Assembly (NCBI RefSeq): GCF_020682705.1
Contig: NZ_JAGTTN010000001.1
Span: forward strand, 1,054,001-1,118,000
DNA: 64,000 bases
Origin: Microbacterium allomyrinae
GTDB taxonomy: Bacteria; Actinomycetota; Actinomycetes; Actinomycetales; Microbacteriaceae
Direction of reading: 5' to 3'
Under the pieces are notes generated by a model. That model had not been told where the DNA came from. It worked only from the letters and a program-made list of their open reading frames with translations, and did no database searches. Positions 35,063 to 43,777 of the stretch are shown here, one piece after another (position 1 is the stretch's first letter; every line of letters begins with the position of its first letter). The position numbers and the translations under genes were made by a program.

Positions 35063-35264
35063 GGTGCCCCGGGGCGGATTTGTCACGCTGGGACGGGGAT
35101 ATCCCGCCCCACCGTGGGCTGGGTGCCCCGGGGCGGATTTGTCACGTTTCGGCCGGGATATCCCACCCCGCGGTGGGGGCGGTGCCCCGGGGCGGATTTG
35201 TCACGCTGGGACGGGGATATCCCGCCCCACCGTGGGCTGGGCGCCCCGGGGCGGATCTGTCACG
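35063..35264. repeat. 59-bp tandem repeat, three full copies and a partial fourth
   Basis: Units start at 35063, 35122, 35181 and 35240 with an exact 59-bp period. Copies 1 and 3 are identical; copy 2 keeps the first 25 bases (GGTGCCCCGGGGCGGATTTG then TCACG) and the GGGATATCCC palindrome but diverges elsewhere. Copy 4 is cut off after about 25 bases. Copies 3 and 4 form the 3' end and stop codon of the minus-strand FAD/NAD(P) gene. Confidence 0.95.
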
Positions 35265-37213
35265 CGGATGAAGGCGAGTGCGGCGCGCGTCGCGGCATCC
35301 GCTTCGCGCAGGAAGGTTCCCCCGCTGCCGGGGATCGGACTCGCCGTGCCGTTTCCGCGCACCTCTTCGGCGGGAATGCCGAGGAGGAAGACGGGGGCGC
35401 GAACGGAACCGTCCGCAGCCACGATGCGACTCTCGGCCTCGGTGATCTCCACCCCGCCGGTGATGTGGTCCGTGCCGTCGCGGCCAGACACGCGGAAGGG
35501 TCGGGCCATTCCGGTCTCGATCAGCGAGCGGAGCAGCGGACTGGTCGTGCCGGTCGCGCGCGGCATCTGCATCCATGCGTCGACGAGCACGGTGGCTTCG
35601 ACGCGCGAGCCGGGCACCGCGGGGGATTCGGCCACGATCACACCCGATGACTCACGCGATTCGACGTGCACCCGCATCCGCGGCCCGACGAGGTTCACGA
35701 CGCCGGCCGCGATGAGAGCGCGCAGCTGCTGCATCCGGAACGCGGGCGGACCGCTCCCGAGCATGTTGCCGAGCGCGACGAACTCCAGAAAGTCGCGCGC
35801 GTGCGACTCGCCCCAGAGGCCCCCGAACCCGGCGACGTCCCACGCGAGACCGCGAGCGCAGCCGATCGACCAGGCGGCGGCCTTGAGCGCGCTGGCACTT
35901 CCTCGATGTCCCTCGGCGAGATCCTCATCGATGTACTCGGTCACCCAGTCTCGCCAGGCACCCGCATCGATGTACTCCCCGTCCGGCCGTGCCGGATCGA
36001 GAAGTCGTTTCAGATCCAAGCGACTGCGCGGGTCCGGGACATGACGCGCGAGGGAATCCAGCCATTCGTCCGAGTCGAGGTCGTGCGTCCACAGCAATCC
36101 GAGAAGGTCCTCGACCCGACCTCGCACGGCGCCGGGCGACTCTCGTGCCAGCGTCGTGTAGTACGCACTCACGGCATCTTTCCGAATCAGCGGCATCGCG
36201 TCGGCGGCGAAGTCGATCCTGCGCGCGGCAGCGAGCGTGCGCAGTCCACCGAGATGCGCCTGGGGCGTCGACGGAGCGAATCCGGCGTACAGCGGCTTGG
36301 AGCGGAAGGGAACGCCGCGGCGTGAACCCACGTGCAGTCGCGGCTCGCGACCGGACGGCTCATACCGCAGCCCGCCCTTCGGGTCGGCCTCGATGAATCG
36401 GCCACCGCGACCGACCGTCACCAGCGCCATCATGTCGAAGAAGCCCATGCCGAGGCCGCGCACGACGACGTGCTCACCGGCGCCGATCGCATCGAGGTCC
36501 TGTTCGATCGGGCTCGCCGGTTCGATCCACGTGAGGCCACGATTCCGGATGCCGCGCCCGAGTTCGACGTCGGCCGACGGCGCCTGCGAGCCGAGCCACC
36601 CCAGCGCGAGGATCGCCGCATCGACATCCAGGCGGACGCCGTCGCCGAGCTCCACCGTCAGGGCGGGATGCCCGTCCGCGGCCTCTTCGGCGGTCGCCTC
36701 CGCCAGGGCGACGGCGGCGCACTCGTGGCGATGAACGGTGACGCCGGCGGGCAGCGTGCGGATCGCGCGCTGCAGGCACCACTCGAGGTAGCGGCCGTAG
36801 AGCACTCGGGTGGGGTGCGACCAGGGCCGCAGCTGCGCGATCTCGGCTCGAAGTTCGGGGTCGAGCGCCGTGCCGGCGTCGTGCTCGGCGAGCACGGCGG
36901 CGACCGGGGCGCTCACGGCGAGGTCGCCGGATCTGCCTCCGGCGTGAAGACTCCACTCGTACAGGTTCGGGCCCACGACGATGGGCCCGTCGATGGTCGA
37001 GGTCGCATCGGTGAAGAGTCCGATCTCGCCCGCGACCGTGTTCATCACCAGTTCGCGTGACTGCGCATCATGCCAGATCCGTCCTGGGCCGTGCGGGTGA
37101 GGATCGATCAGGTGCAGTTCCCACTCCCGATCGTCCGCCGACCCGAGATTCGCGGCCATGCGCTCGACCACCGCAGTGCCGCGCGGACCCATCCCGATCA
37201 CGGCGATGCGCAT
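35201..37213 (-). CDS. FAD/NAD(P)-binding protein, ~670 residues (module copy 1)
   Basis: A 670-residue cytoplasmic protein with an N-terminal dinucleotide-binding motif (IAVIGMGPRGTAVVERM) and conserved blocks ELVMNTVAGEIGLFTD, VVRGLGMGFFDMMAL and SRRGVPFRSKPLYAG. It belongs to the FAD-NAD(P)-binding group (NAD_binding_9-like) with no defined reaction. Strongly similar along its length to the protein at 46679-48697. The last ~18 residues (DPPRGAQPTVGRDIPVPA) come from the 59-bp repeat and replace the tail seen in the paralogue. ATG at 37213. It lies with an SDR, a redoxin and an ABC importer on the same strand. Confidence 0.8.
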   Translation of the reverse strand: MRIAVIGMGPRGTAVVERMAANLGSADDREWELHLIDPHPHGPGRIWHDAQSRELVMNTVAGEIGLFTDATSTIDGPIVVGPNLYEWSLHAGGRSGDLAVSAPVAAVLAEHDAGTALDPELRAEIAQLRPWSHPTRVLYGRYLEWCLQRAIRTLPAGVTVHRHECAAVALAEATAEEAADGHPALTVELGDGVRLDVDAAILALGWLGSQAPSADVELGRGIRNRGLTWIEPASPIEQDLDAIGAGEHVVVRGLGMGFFDMMALVTVGRGGRFIEADPKGGLRYEPSGREPRLHVGSRRGVPFRSKPLYAGFAPSTPQAHLGGLRTLAAARRIDFAADAMPLIRKDAVSAYYTTLARESPGAVRGRVEDLLGLLWTHDLDSDEWLDSLARHVPDPRSRLDLKRLLDPARPDGEYIDAGAWRDWVTEYIDEDLAEGHRGSASALKAAAWSIGCARGLAWDVAGFGGLWGESHARDFLEFVALGNMLGSGPPAFRMQQLRALIAAGVVNLVGPRMRVHVESRESSGVIVAESPAVPGSRVEATVLVDAWMQMPRATGTTSPLLRSLIETGMARPFRVSGRDGTDHITGGVEITEAESRIVAADGSVRAPVFLLGIPAEEVRGNGTASPIPGSGGTFLREADAATRAALAFIRVTDPPRGAQPTVGRDIPVPA

Positions 37214-37266
37214 CACGTGCGCTCACCCGTCGATCGGTCCGCGCGAAGCGGCAGCGGCGTCATCGA

Positions 37267-37524
37267 TCAGGCCCGCAGTTCCAGGACTTTCGTGCGGAGC
37301 GCGAGCTCGCTAGGCTCCACGAGGTGTTCGCCGTCGGGGAAGACGATCACGGGGATCCGCTTGGCACCGCTGATCTCCTGCGCTCGGACGGATGCCGCGT
37401 CGTCGGCCTCGATGTCGATGTAGACGAAGTCCTCGCCGAGGCGGCGAAGAGCCGCTTTGGAGCGCGTGCAGTCCCCGCACCAGCCGGTGCCGTACATGAT
37501 GATGGCGTTCGCGTCGGTTGTCAT
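37267..37524 (-). CDS. Mycoredoxin/glutaredoxin-like protein with CGDC active site
   Basis: An 85-residue thioredoxin-fold protein. IIMYGTGWCGDCTRSK carries a C-x-x-C active site (CGDC), and the cis-Pro motif IPVIVF and the DIEADD strand complete the glutaredoxin pattern. Actinobacterial mycoredoxins reduce mycothiol-mixed disulfides with a CGYC or related centre. It lies between the FAD/NAD(P) gene and the ABC ATPase gene on the same strand and may supply thiol reducing power to this pathway or be a general redoxin. Confidence 0.86.
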   Translation of the reverse strand: MTTDANAIIMYGTGWCGDCTRSKAALRRLGEDFVYIDIEADDAASVRAQEISGAKRIPVIVFPDGEHLVEPSELALRTKVLELRA

Positions 37525-37555
37525 GATCTTGTTCCTGTTCGTGTTCCTGCGGCGG

Positions 37556-39259
37556 CTATCGCTGCAGTCCGATGGACGGCGTCAGCGCGCGATGGCCCGG
37601 GATCGCATCGAGCAGCGCCCGGGTATAGGGATGCTGCGGCGACGCGAAGACCTCCTCGGTGATGCCCGACTCGACTGCGCAGCCGCGCTGCAGGACGGTC
37701 ACCGTCTGGGCCACCTGCCGGACGACGGCCAGATCGTGCGAGATGAAGAGGTAGCTCGTGCCCGACTCGCGCTGGATATCGGACAACAGCTGCAGGATGC
37801 TCGCCTGCACGGTGACGTCGAGAGCGGACACCGCTTCGTCCAGCACCACGACGGCCGGGTCGAGCACGAGTGCGCGCGCGATCGCGACACGCTGGCGCTG
37901 CCCTCCCGACATCTCGCGTGGCCGCTTCGCCGCAGCAGACGCGGGCAGGCTCACGCGCTCGAGCGCCTCGCGAGCCTTCGCGGCGCGTTCCCGTCGCGAG
38001 CCGAGCCCGTAGTTGCGCAGCGGTTCTTCGATGATCTCCGCGACGCTCTGGCGGGGATCGAGGCTTCCGAACGGGTTCTGGTAGACCATCTGCAGATGGC
38101 GACGGGCCGCGCGCAGCGCCGCACCGCGTTGCGCGCCGATGTCGTCCGTGCCGACCGTCACGCGACCGGATGTCGGGCGCTGGAAGCCCATCACGGCGCG
38201 CGCAGTGGTCGACTTCCCCGACCCGGACTCGCCCACGATCGCGTGTGTCATTCCGGCTCCGACCGTGAACGACACGTCGTCGACGGCCCGGAATCCCTCG
38301 GTCCTGCCCCCTCGGGAGAAGGCGACCACGAGGTTCTCGACCGCGACGACGGGTGGCCGTCGCGCCGCAACGGCGAGTTGCGAGCGCACGTCCTCGGCGT
38401 CGCGCACCGAGGTGCTCAGAGCGGGCGCGTTCGCCACGAGGGAGCGCGTGTACTCGGATGCCGGGGTCTGGAGGACCGCGGCGCTCTCGCCGTGCTCCTG
38501 GACGCTGCCGTCCTTGAGCACGACCACATGGGTCGCGCGATCGGCGGCTACGGCGAGGTCGTGCGTGACCAGCAGCACAGCGGTGCCGCTCTCGGCGCGG
38601 AGCTCGTCGATCAGGTCGAGGATGGTCTTCTGGACGGTGACGTCGAGGGCGCTCGTCGCTTCGTCGGCGATGATCAGCGCCGGCCGGAGTGCGATCGCGC
38701 TCGCGATCAGCACGCGCTGCTTCATCCCTCCGGACAGCTGATGCGGGTACTGCCGCGCCCGTACCTCGGGCTCGGGGATGTCGACGCGCTCGAGGAGTTC
38801 GATCACCCGGCGGCGGATCGCCGGGGCGTCGCCCGCGCGATGGATGCGAAGCACCTCGGCGAGGCTCTCACCGATGCGCTTGACCGGGTTGAGCGAGTTG
38901 TGCGGGTCCTGGGGGACGAGGCCCACGTGGCTGCCGCGGACGCGCCGCCATTCATCGGGCGTCCAGTCGGTGACATCGAGACCGCCGAGCCGGATCCGGC
39001 CTCCGGTGATTCGCCCGTTGGCGGCCAGCAGCCCGATCAGCGATTGGGCGGTGGTGGTCTTGCCCGACCCGGACTCCCCCACCAGTGCGATCGTGTCGCC
39101 GCGGTCGAGCGAGAAGGACACGCCGTGCACGACCGGCACTTCGCCGGAACGCGTGCCGTACGCGATCGAGAGCTGGTCCGCCTCGACGACCGGAGCGGAG
39201 GCATCCCATCCGATGGCTGGCTGCGTGCGTCCTGCTCGGGATGAACGGAAGAGATTCAT
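37556..39259 (-). CDS. Peptide/opine-type ABC transporter ATP-binding protein, DppD-DppF fusion
   Basis: A 567-residue protein with two complete ABC domains fused in one chain. Walker A motifs are GESGSGKTT and GESGSGKST; signatures are LSGGMKQR and MSGGQRQR; Walker B motifs are LIIADEATSALD and VVVLDEAVSALD. The second switch region is LFISHDLAVV. This is the DppDF/OppDF arrangement for di- or oligopeptides, opines, nickel complexes or similar. ATG at 39259 overlaps the DppC-like stop (ATGA). Confidence 0.92.
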   Translation of the reverse strand: MNLFRSSRAGRTQPAIGWDASAPVVEADQLSIAYGTRSGEVPVVHGVSFSLDRGDTIALVGESGSGKTTTAQSLIGLLAANGRITGGRIRLGGLDVTDWTPDEWRRVRGSHVGLVPQDPHNSLNPVKRIGESLAEVLRIHRAGDAPAIRRRVIELLERVDIPEPEVRARQYPHQLSGGMKQRVLIASAIALRPALIIADEATSALDVTVQKTILDLIDELRAESGTAVLLVTHDLAVAADRATHVVVLKDGSVQEHGESAAVLQTPASEYTRSLVANAPALSTSVRDAEDVRSQLAVAARRPPVVAVENLVVAFSRGGRTEGFRAVDDVSFTVGAGMTHAIVGESGSGKSTTARAVMGFQRPTSGRVTVGTDDIGAQRGAALRAARRHLQMVYQNPFGSLDPRQSVAEIIEEPLRNYGLGSRRERAAKAREALERVSLPASAAAKRPREMSGGQRQRVAIARALVLDPAVVVLDEAVSALDVTVQASILQLLSDIQRESGTSYLFISHDLAVVRQVAQTVTVLQRGCAVESGITEEVFASPQHPYTRALLDAIPGHRALTPSIGLQR

Positions 39260-40227
39260 GCGTTGCTCCGCTCTGCGATCGCGCTCGAGAACCGGTTGGC
39301 GGCGAGCACGGTGAAGACGACGATCAGTCCCGGGATGGTCGTGAGCCACCACGCGGTCGCGACGTAGTTGCGTCCCTCGGCGATCATGAGACCCCACTCC
39401 GGGGTGGGCGGGGGTGCGCCGTACCCGAGGAATCCGAGCGCGGAGATCGCGAGGATCGCCGTACCGAACTGCAGTGCGCCGAGCGCGACGACCGGCGTGA
39501 GCGAATTGGGGAGCACGTGCCGGAACATCACCGAGAAGAAGGTCCCCCCGCTCGCGAACGCCGCTTCGACGTAGTCGGTCGAGCGCACGCGCAGCACCTC
39601 GGCGCGTGCCAGCCGCGAGAACGCGGCGATGCTGGTGACGCCGACGGCGATGGCGATCTGCGCGGTTCCGAAGCCGAGGATGATGACGATCGAGAGCGAC
39701 AGCAGAAGGCTCGGGATCGCGAGCAGGACGTCGACGATGCGCATCGCACCGGCGTCGATCCAGCCGCCCAGCGAACCGGCGATGAGGCCGATGAACGTGC
39801 CGATCACCAGGCCGAGCCCGACGGCGATCAGCGCACTCGAGAGCGTGTGCACCGACCCGTGGACGACGCGGCTGTACACGTCGCGTCCGGTGGCGTCCGT
39901 GCCGAACCAATGGATCGCGCTCGGCCCCTGGAGGGCGTCGCTCGCGATGCCCACCGTCGGATCGAGGGGTGCGAAGACCTGCGGGATGATCGCCCAGGCG
40001 ATCACGAGAAGCAGGAACAGCCCGGCGAGCAGCAGCCCCGGTCGCACCCGCCACCGCGGCCCGGATCGTCCGGTCCTGCGGCGTGGCCGGACCGCGCCGG
40101 GAGTGAGCGCCGCGCCGGCGTCAGAAGACACGCCCGGGGAGGCTGCCGCGGCGGCGGCCAGGCTTGCGGTGGCGGCGGATTCCGCCTCGGCGTAGGGAGC
40201 GAGCGGGGCAATCGTGGTCTCGGTCAT
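39256..40227 (-). CDS. Peptide-type ABC transporter permease (DppC-like)
   Basis: A 323-residue permease. A proline-rich, charged N-terminal tail (about 1-55) precedes six membrane segments. GTDATGRDVYSRVVHGSVHTL and the cytoplasmic EAA loop (YVEAAFASGGTFFSVMFRHVLPN) identify the DppC/OppC family. It overlaps both neighbours by 4 nt, so stoichiometric expression with DppB and the fused ATPase is likely. Confidence 0.92.
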   Translation of the reverse strand: MTETTIAPLAPYAEAESAATASLAAAAAASPGVSSDAGAALTPGAVRPRRRTGRSGPRWRVRPGLLLAGLFLLLVIAWAIIPQVFAPLDPTVGIASDALQGPSAIHWFGTDATGRDVYSRVVHGSVHTLSSALIAVGLGLVIGTFIGLIAGSLGGWIDAGAMRIVDVLLAIPSLLLSLSIVIILGFGTAQIAIAVGVTSIAAFSRLARAEVLRVRSTDYVEAAFASGGTFFSVMFRHVLPNSLTPVVALGALQFGTAILAISALGFLGYGAPPPTPEWGLMIAEGRNYVATAWWLTTIPGLIVVFTVLAANRFSSAIAERSNA

Positions 40228-41165
40228 GATCTCGCCTTCGCGGTCGGGGAGAGCCGGGGGTCCAGGAGCGGGTATACGAGGTCGACGATGAGGTTCACGA
40301 GCACGAACACGGCGGCCGAGACGATGACCACGGCGAGGAGCACCGGGGTGTCCTGGTTGGTGACGGCCTGTTCGGTGACGCGGCCGATGCCCGTGCGTCC
40401 GAAGACCGTTTCAGTGATCACCGCCCCGCCGATCAGCTCTCCGAAGAGCAGTCCCGCGATCGTCAGCGCAGGAAGGACGGCGTTGCGGGCCACATTGCGG
40501 GTGAGGATCCATCCCTCGGTGGCGCCCTTGGCCCTCACCACCGTGATGAACGGCTGGAGCGTGACGTCGTCGATGGAGCGGATGAGGATCTGGGCGATCG
40601 GCGCCGCGATCGGGAGTGCGAGCGCGATCACCGGCAGGATCAGGCCCTGGATCGGTCCTGGATTGACGACCGGAACCCATCCGAGGCGGAAGGAGAACAC
40701 CTGGATCAACACGATTCCGAGCCAGAAGACCGGAATCGACACGAACAGTGAAGGAAGCGACCGAAGCGCGTTGCGCAGCCACGTCAGGCGGCGGAACTGC
40801 GAGAGGCCTGCGAGTGCCACGGCGAGCACGACAGCCGAGACGAAGCCGGCCGCGGCGAGGACGAGGGTCTCGGGAAGAGCCGTGGCCAGCACTTCCCGCA
40901 CCGGCGTCCCCGATTGGATCGAGTGCCCGAAGTTGCCGACGAGGAACCCGCCGAGGACGTCGAAATACTGTGTGAGGGCCGGGACGTCGGCCCCCAGGGT
41001 GTCGCGCAGGAGGGCGATCTCGGCCGGACTCAGGCCCGCTTCGGGATTCTCGAACTTGATGAGGAGGGCATCGCCGGGAAGTGCCTGAAGGAGGGTGTAT
41101 GCGGCGGTGAAAGCGATCAGCAGAACGATGGCCGCTTGGGCGATTCGCCCGAGAACGTATCTCAC
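40224..41165 (-). CDS. Peptide-type ABC transporter permease (DppB-like)
   Basis: A 313-residue permease with about six membrane segments. The N-terminal RYVLGRIAQAAIVLLIAF and the ETVFGRTGIGRVTEQAV motif are typical of DppB/OppB. The GTG at 41165 is chosen because AAAGGAAG lies about 6 nt before it. It forms the channel with the DppC-like protein. Confidence 0.92.
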   Translation of the reverse strand: MRYVLGRIAQAAIVLLIAFTAAYTLLQALPGDALLIKFENPEAGLSPAEIALLRDTLGADVPALTQYFDVLGGFLVGNFGHSIQSGTPVREVLATALPETLVLAAAGFVSAVVLAVALAGLSQFRRLTWLRNALRSLPSLFVSIPVFWLGIVLIQVFSFRLGWVPVVNPGPIQGLILPVIALALPIAAPIAQILIRSIDDVTLQPFITVVRAKGATEGWILTRNVARNAVLPALTIAGLLFGELIGGAVITETVFGRTGIGRVTEQAVTNQDTPVLLAVVIVSAAVFVLVNLIVDLVYPLLDPRLSPTAKARS

Positions 41166-41261
41166 GATGCACTTCCTTTCTGTTCTCCGGTGACGGATGT
41201 CCGTACCGGTCGACGGCGGGATGCCGGTCGGGGCCCGCGAGCGAACCCCGACCGGCACGCG

Positions 41262-42923
41262 TTACTTCGAGGTCCAGACCTCGTAGAAGGACGGACGCGC
41301 GACCGACTCGTAGGACATGTCGTGGATGTACGGGGCGATGCCGTACACCTGCGGGTCCTCGTAGAACGGAACGACGTAGGCCTGTTCCGCGATGTACTGC
41401 TGGGCTGCCTGGCTGGCGAGAACGCGAGCCTCGGGATCGGGGGTCGACGCGACGGCGGCGAGAAGCTCCTCGAGCTTCGGGTCCCCGATGCTCGAGTCCT
41501 CGCGGTCGAGGTTCAGCACGATGTTGCGATTGGTCGAGTAGTACTGCGACTTGATCACGTCCATGTCGGCGCGACCGACAAGGGAGTGCTGAACCTGGAT
41601 CCGGTCCGAGTCGAGGATCGCGGCGGCGTAGTCACCGGTCCCTTCACGCATGATCGTCATCTCGATGCCGACCTCGCCCAGCTGCTGACTGACGAGCGTG
41701 AGCGTGTCGAACGAGCGGGTCTGGGCGGATGCCTCACTCGCGACGAGTGAGAGCCTGACTCCGTCCTTGCTCCGCACCCCGTCCGCCCCGAGGGTCCAGC
41801 CGGCCTCGTCGAGCAGATCGGCCGCCTTCTCCGGGTCGTAGACGTAGTACTCCGACGTGTCGATGTACCCCGGGGCGGTGCTGGCGATGGTCGAGGTGGC
41901 GATCGGATAGTTCTCGCCGAACAGGGCATCCACCAGACCCTCGCGGTCGACCGCTGCGACGATCGCCTGGCGAACCCGGATGTCGGAGAGGAGCTCGTTG
42001 CGGAAGCGGAGGTTGAGAGCGTTGTTCACGCCGTTCGTCTTCGGAGCGTCGAGCGTGTAGCCCGCGGATGTGACGAGCGCTTCGTCCTGCGGCTCGATCA
42101 CGCGCGCGACATCGCCCTGACCCGAGACGAGGGACCCGGCGCGCACCGCGGACTCGGGTGTCACGACGATCTGCACCGTGTCGATCCGCGCACGGCCGGA
42201 GTGGTCCATGCTCTCGGGGGCCCAATCGTAGTCCTCACGTGCGGTGAGCGTGAGCTGGGAGCCCAGCTCCTCGGCGGTCACCGTGAAGGGGCCGGATCCG
42301 ATGATCTCCTGCGCCGACCCGGCGCCGAATCCCTCGAGATTCTTGTCCAGGGTCTCGGAGGAGAGCAGACCCGAGTTGATCGTCGAGGTCGCCTGGAGGA
42401 AGCCCGGCGCGGGTGCAGAGAAGTGGAAGATCACCGTGTCGTCGTCCACGACCTCGCTCGAGGCGTAGTTGTTGACCGCCTCGGAGACGGTGAGGGATCG
42501 ATCGGCGTCGCCGAGTCCGAAGAGGTCGAAGTTCTTCGCCACGACCTCTGCATCCAGCGGCGATCCGTCGGAGAAGGTCACGTCATCCCGGAGTTCGAAT
42601 GTGTACTGCGTCGCGTCCGCGTTGACCTCCCACGAGGTCGCGACCCACGGCTCGAACTCGAGGGTCTCGGGATTCTGGTAGACCAGGCGATCCGCGACGT
42701 TGTTGATGATGGCGCCGTTCGGATAGAAGCCGGCAGCAGGCGGGTAGAGGTTCGTGAACGGCTGGTGCTCGAGGTAGACGAGCGTGCCGCCCTCAACAGG
42801 CTCTCCGGTCGCGGCCGACTCGGTCGCCGCCGGCGACGCGCAGGCGGACAGCAGCAATGCGCCGGCGAGGCCGATCGCGCCTACCGCGAGCGCTCGCCGC
42901 GGGATGGGGGTGTGCAGGATCAT
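41262..42923 (-). CDS. Peptide-type ABC transporter substrate-binding lipoprotein
   Basis: A 553-residue class II (SBP_bac_5) binding protein. The signal peptide ends with lipobox LSAC and Cys28. GGTLVYLEHQPFTNLYPP, WVATSWEVNADATQYTFELRDDVTFSDG and FRNELLSDIRVRQAIVAAVDRE are the family blocks. It resembles the binding proteins that I recall occurring with CMD-domain proteins (KPN_01854-like group), and two CMD genes lie immediately upstream here. ATG at 42923 follows GAAGGAAGAG. A TGGACCGGTCCA operator sits 84 bp upstream of the start. Confidence 0.9.
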   Translation of the reverse strand: MILHTPIPRRALAVGAIGLAGALLLSACASPAATESAATGEPVEGGTLVYLEHQPFTNLYPPAAGFYPNGAIINNVADRLVYQNPETLEFEPWVATSWEVNADATQYTFELRDDVTFSDGSPLDAEVVAKNFDLFGLGDADRSLTVSEAVNNYASSEVVDDDTVIFHFSAPAPGFLQATSTINSGLLSSETLDKNLEGFGAGSAQEIIGSGPFTVTAEELGSQLTLTAREDYDWAPESMDHSGRARIDTVQIVVTPESAVRAGSLVSGQGDVARVIEPQDEALVTSAGYTLDAPKTNGVNNALNLRFRNELLSDIRVRQAIVAAVDREGLVDALFGENYPIATSTIASTAPGYIDTSEYYVYDPEKAADLLDEAGWTLGADGVRSKDGVRLSLVASEASAQTRSFDTLTLVSQQLGEVGIEMTIMREGTGDYAAAILDSDRIQVQHSLVGRADMDVIKSQYYSTNRNIVLNLDREDSSIGDPKLEELLAAVASTPDPEARVLASQAAQQYIAEQAYVVPFYEDPQVYGIAPYIHDMSYESVARPSFYEVWTSK

Positions 42924-43006
42924 CAGGTTCTCTTCCTTCGACTGAAGCTCTCGGGTGGGGCGTACAGGGGACGTGGAGCGAGATGGAGGGTGATGGCCGA
43001 TCGCTT

Positions 43007-43018
43007 TGGACCGGTCCA
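43007..43018. promoter_or_regulatory. LacI operator TGGACCGGTCCA upstream of the peptide-type importer
   Basis: A perfect copy of the palindrome found around the LacI gene 18 kb away. It lies between the CMD genes and the binding-protein gene, 84 bp before the latter, and implies shared LacI control or a second regulator of identical specificity. Confidence 0.7.
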
Positions 43019-43102
43019 TCGTCAGGATATGTCGAGCGCTATTTCCTCCGCATTTCATGACGCTGGGTTGCGGGATGCTGAATCAGTGGGGGTGCGGGCT
43101 CA

Positions 43103-43777
43103 TCACGCGGATGCCGCCGACAGTGCCGCTTCCGCCTCCATCGCCGCTCGTGCGCGAGGGGGCACGGTCGGCTCGCCGAGCGACAGCATGAGCCGATTGG
43201 CCCAGTTGAAGAAGGCCGCGCCGGCGATCGCGTCGGCGATGTCGAGGTCGTTCAGACCGGCATCCGACAGCGCTCGCACGTGCTCGATCGAGAACTCCGA
43301 CGGCGTGACGGTGAGAGCCCGCGCCGCCTCGACGATCGCATCCCAGCGCTCATCGACCGGCGCGGAGACTCCTTCATCGAGCAGGCGCTGCACGTCCGCC
43401 GTGCGCTCCGACATCCGCGACGCATTCTTGGCGTGCACCGACGCGCAGAAGACGCACCCGTTGACTCTCGAGGCGGCCGTGGCGGCAAGCTCGCGCTCCC
43501 ACTGCGGAAGGCCGCCTTCGGTGTTCTGGAAGACGTCGAAGTCGGTGAGAGTCCGCGCCCGCAGAATCTCGGGCTCTCGCACGAGGAGCGCGAAGTACGG
43601 CATCTTCGCCCGCTCTGCTTCGACGAGGCCGTCGTAGTGACGGTCGGTCATCTGCTCGATCGGCAGCGGGGGCAGCCAGGGCTGCCAGCCCAATCCGATC
43701 TGCGTGAAGCTGAAGGGTTCGTGGACGTCGGGCCGCAGCACCTGCTCGGTGTCGAGAGGGCTCATCTGGCTGTTCAT
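43103..43777 (-). CDS. Alkylhydroperoxidase/CMD-domain protein
   Basis: A 224-residue AhpD-like protein. The redox motif is CVFCASVHAKNASRM (C-x-x-C...H). FTQIGLGWQPWLPPLP at the N-terminus and MPYFALLVREPEILRARTLTDFDVF precede it. I recall this type as the alkylhydroperoxidase-domain family that pairs with another CMD protein. The start overlaps the upstream CMD gene stop (ATGA). A role in removing peroxides or in an oxidative step of this pathway is inference. Confidence 0.82.
   Translation of the reverse strand: MNSQMSPLDTEQVLRPDVHEPFSFTQIGLGWQPWLPPLPIEQMTDRHYDGLVEAERAKMPYFALLVREPEILRARTLTDFDVFQNTEGGLPQWERELAATAASRVNGCVFCASVHAKNASRMSERTADVQRLLDEGVSAPVDERWDAIVEAARALTVTPSEFSIEHVRALSDAGLNDLDIADAIAGAAFFNWANRLMLSLGEPTVPPRARAAMEAEAALSAASA

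Noticed and set aside
35063-35264. CRISPR-like array
   Set aside because: Repeats are contiguous 59-bp units with no unique spacers, and no cas genes are present.
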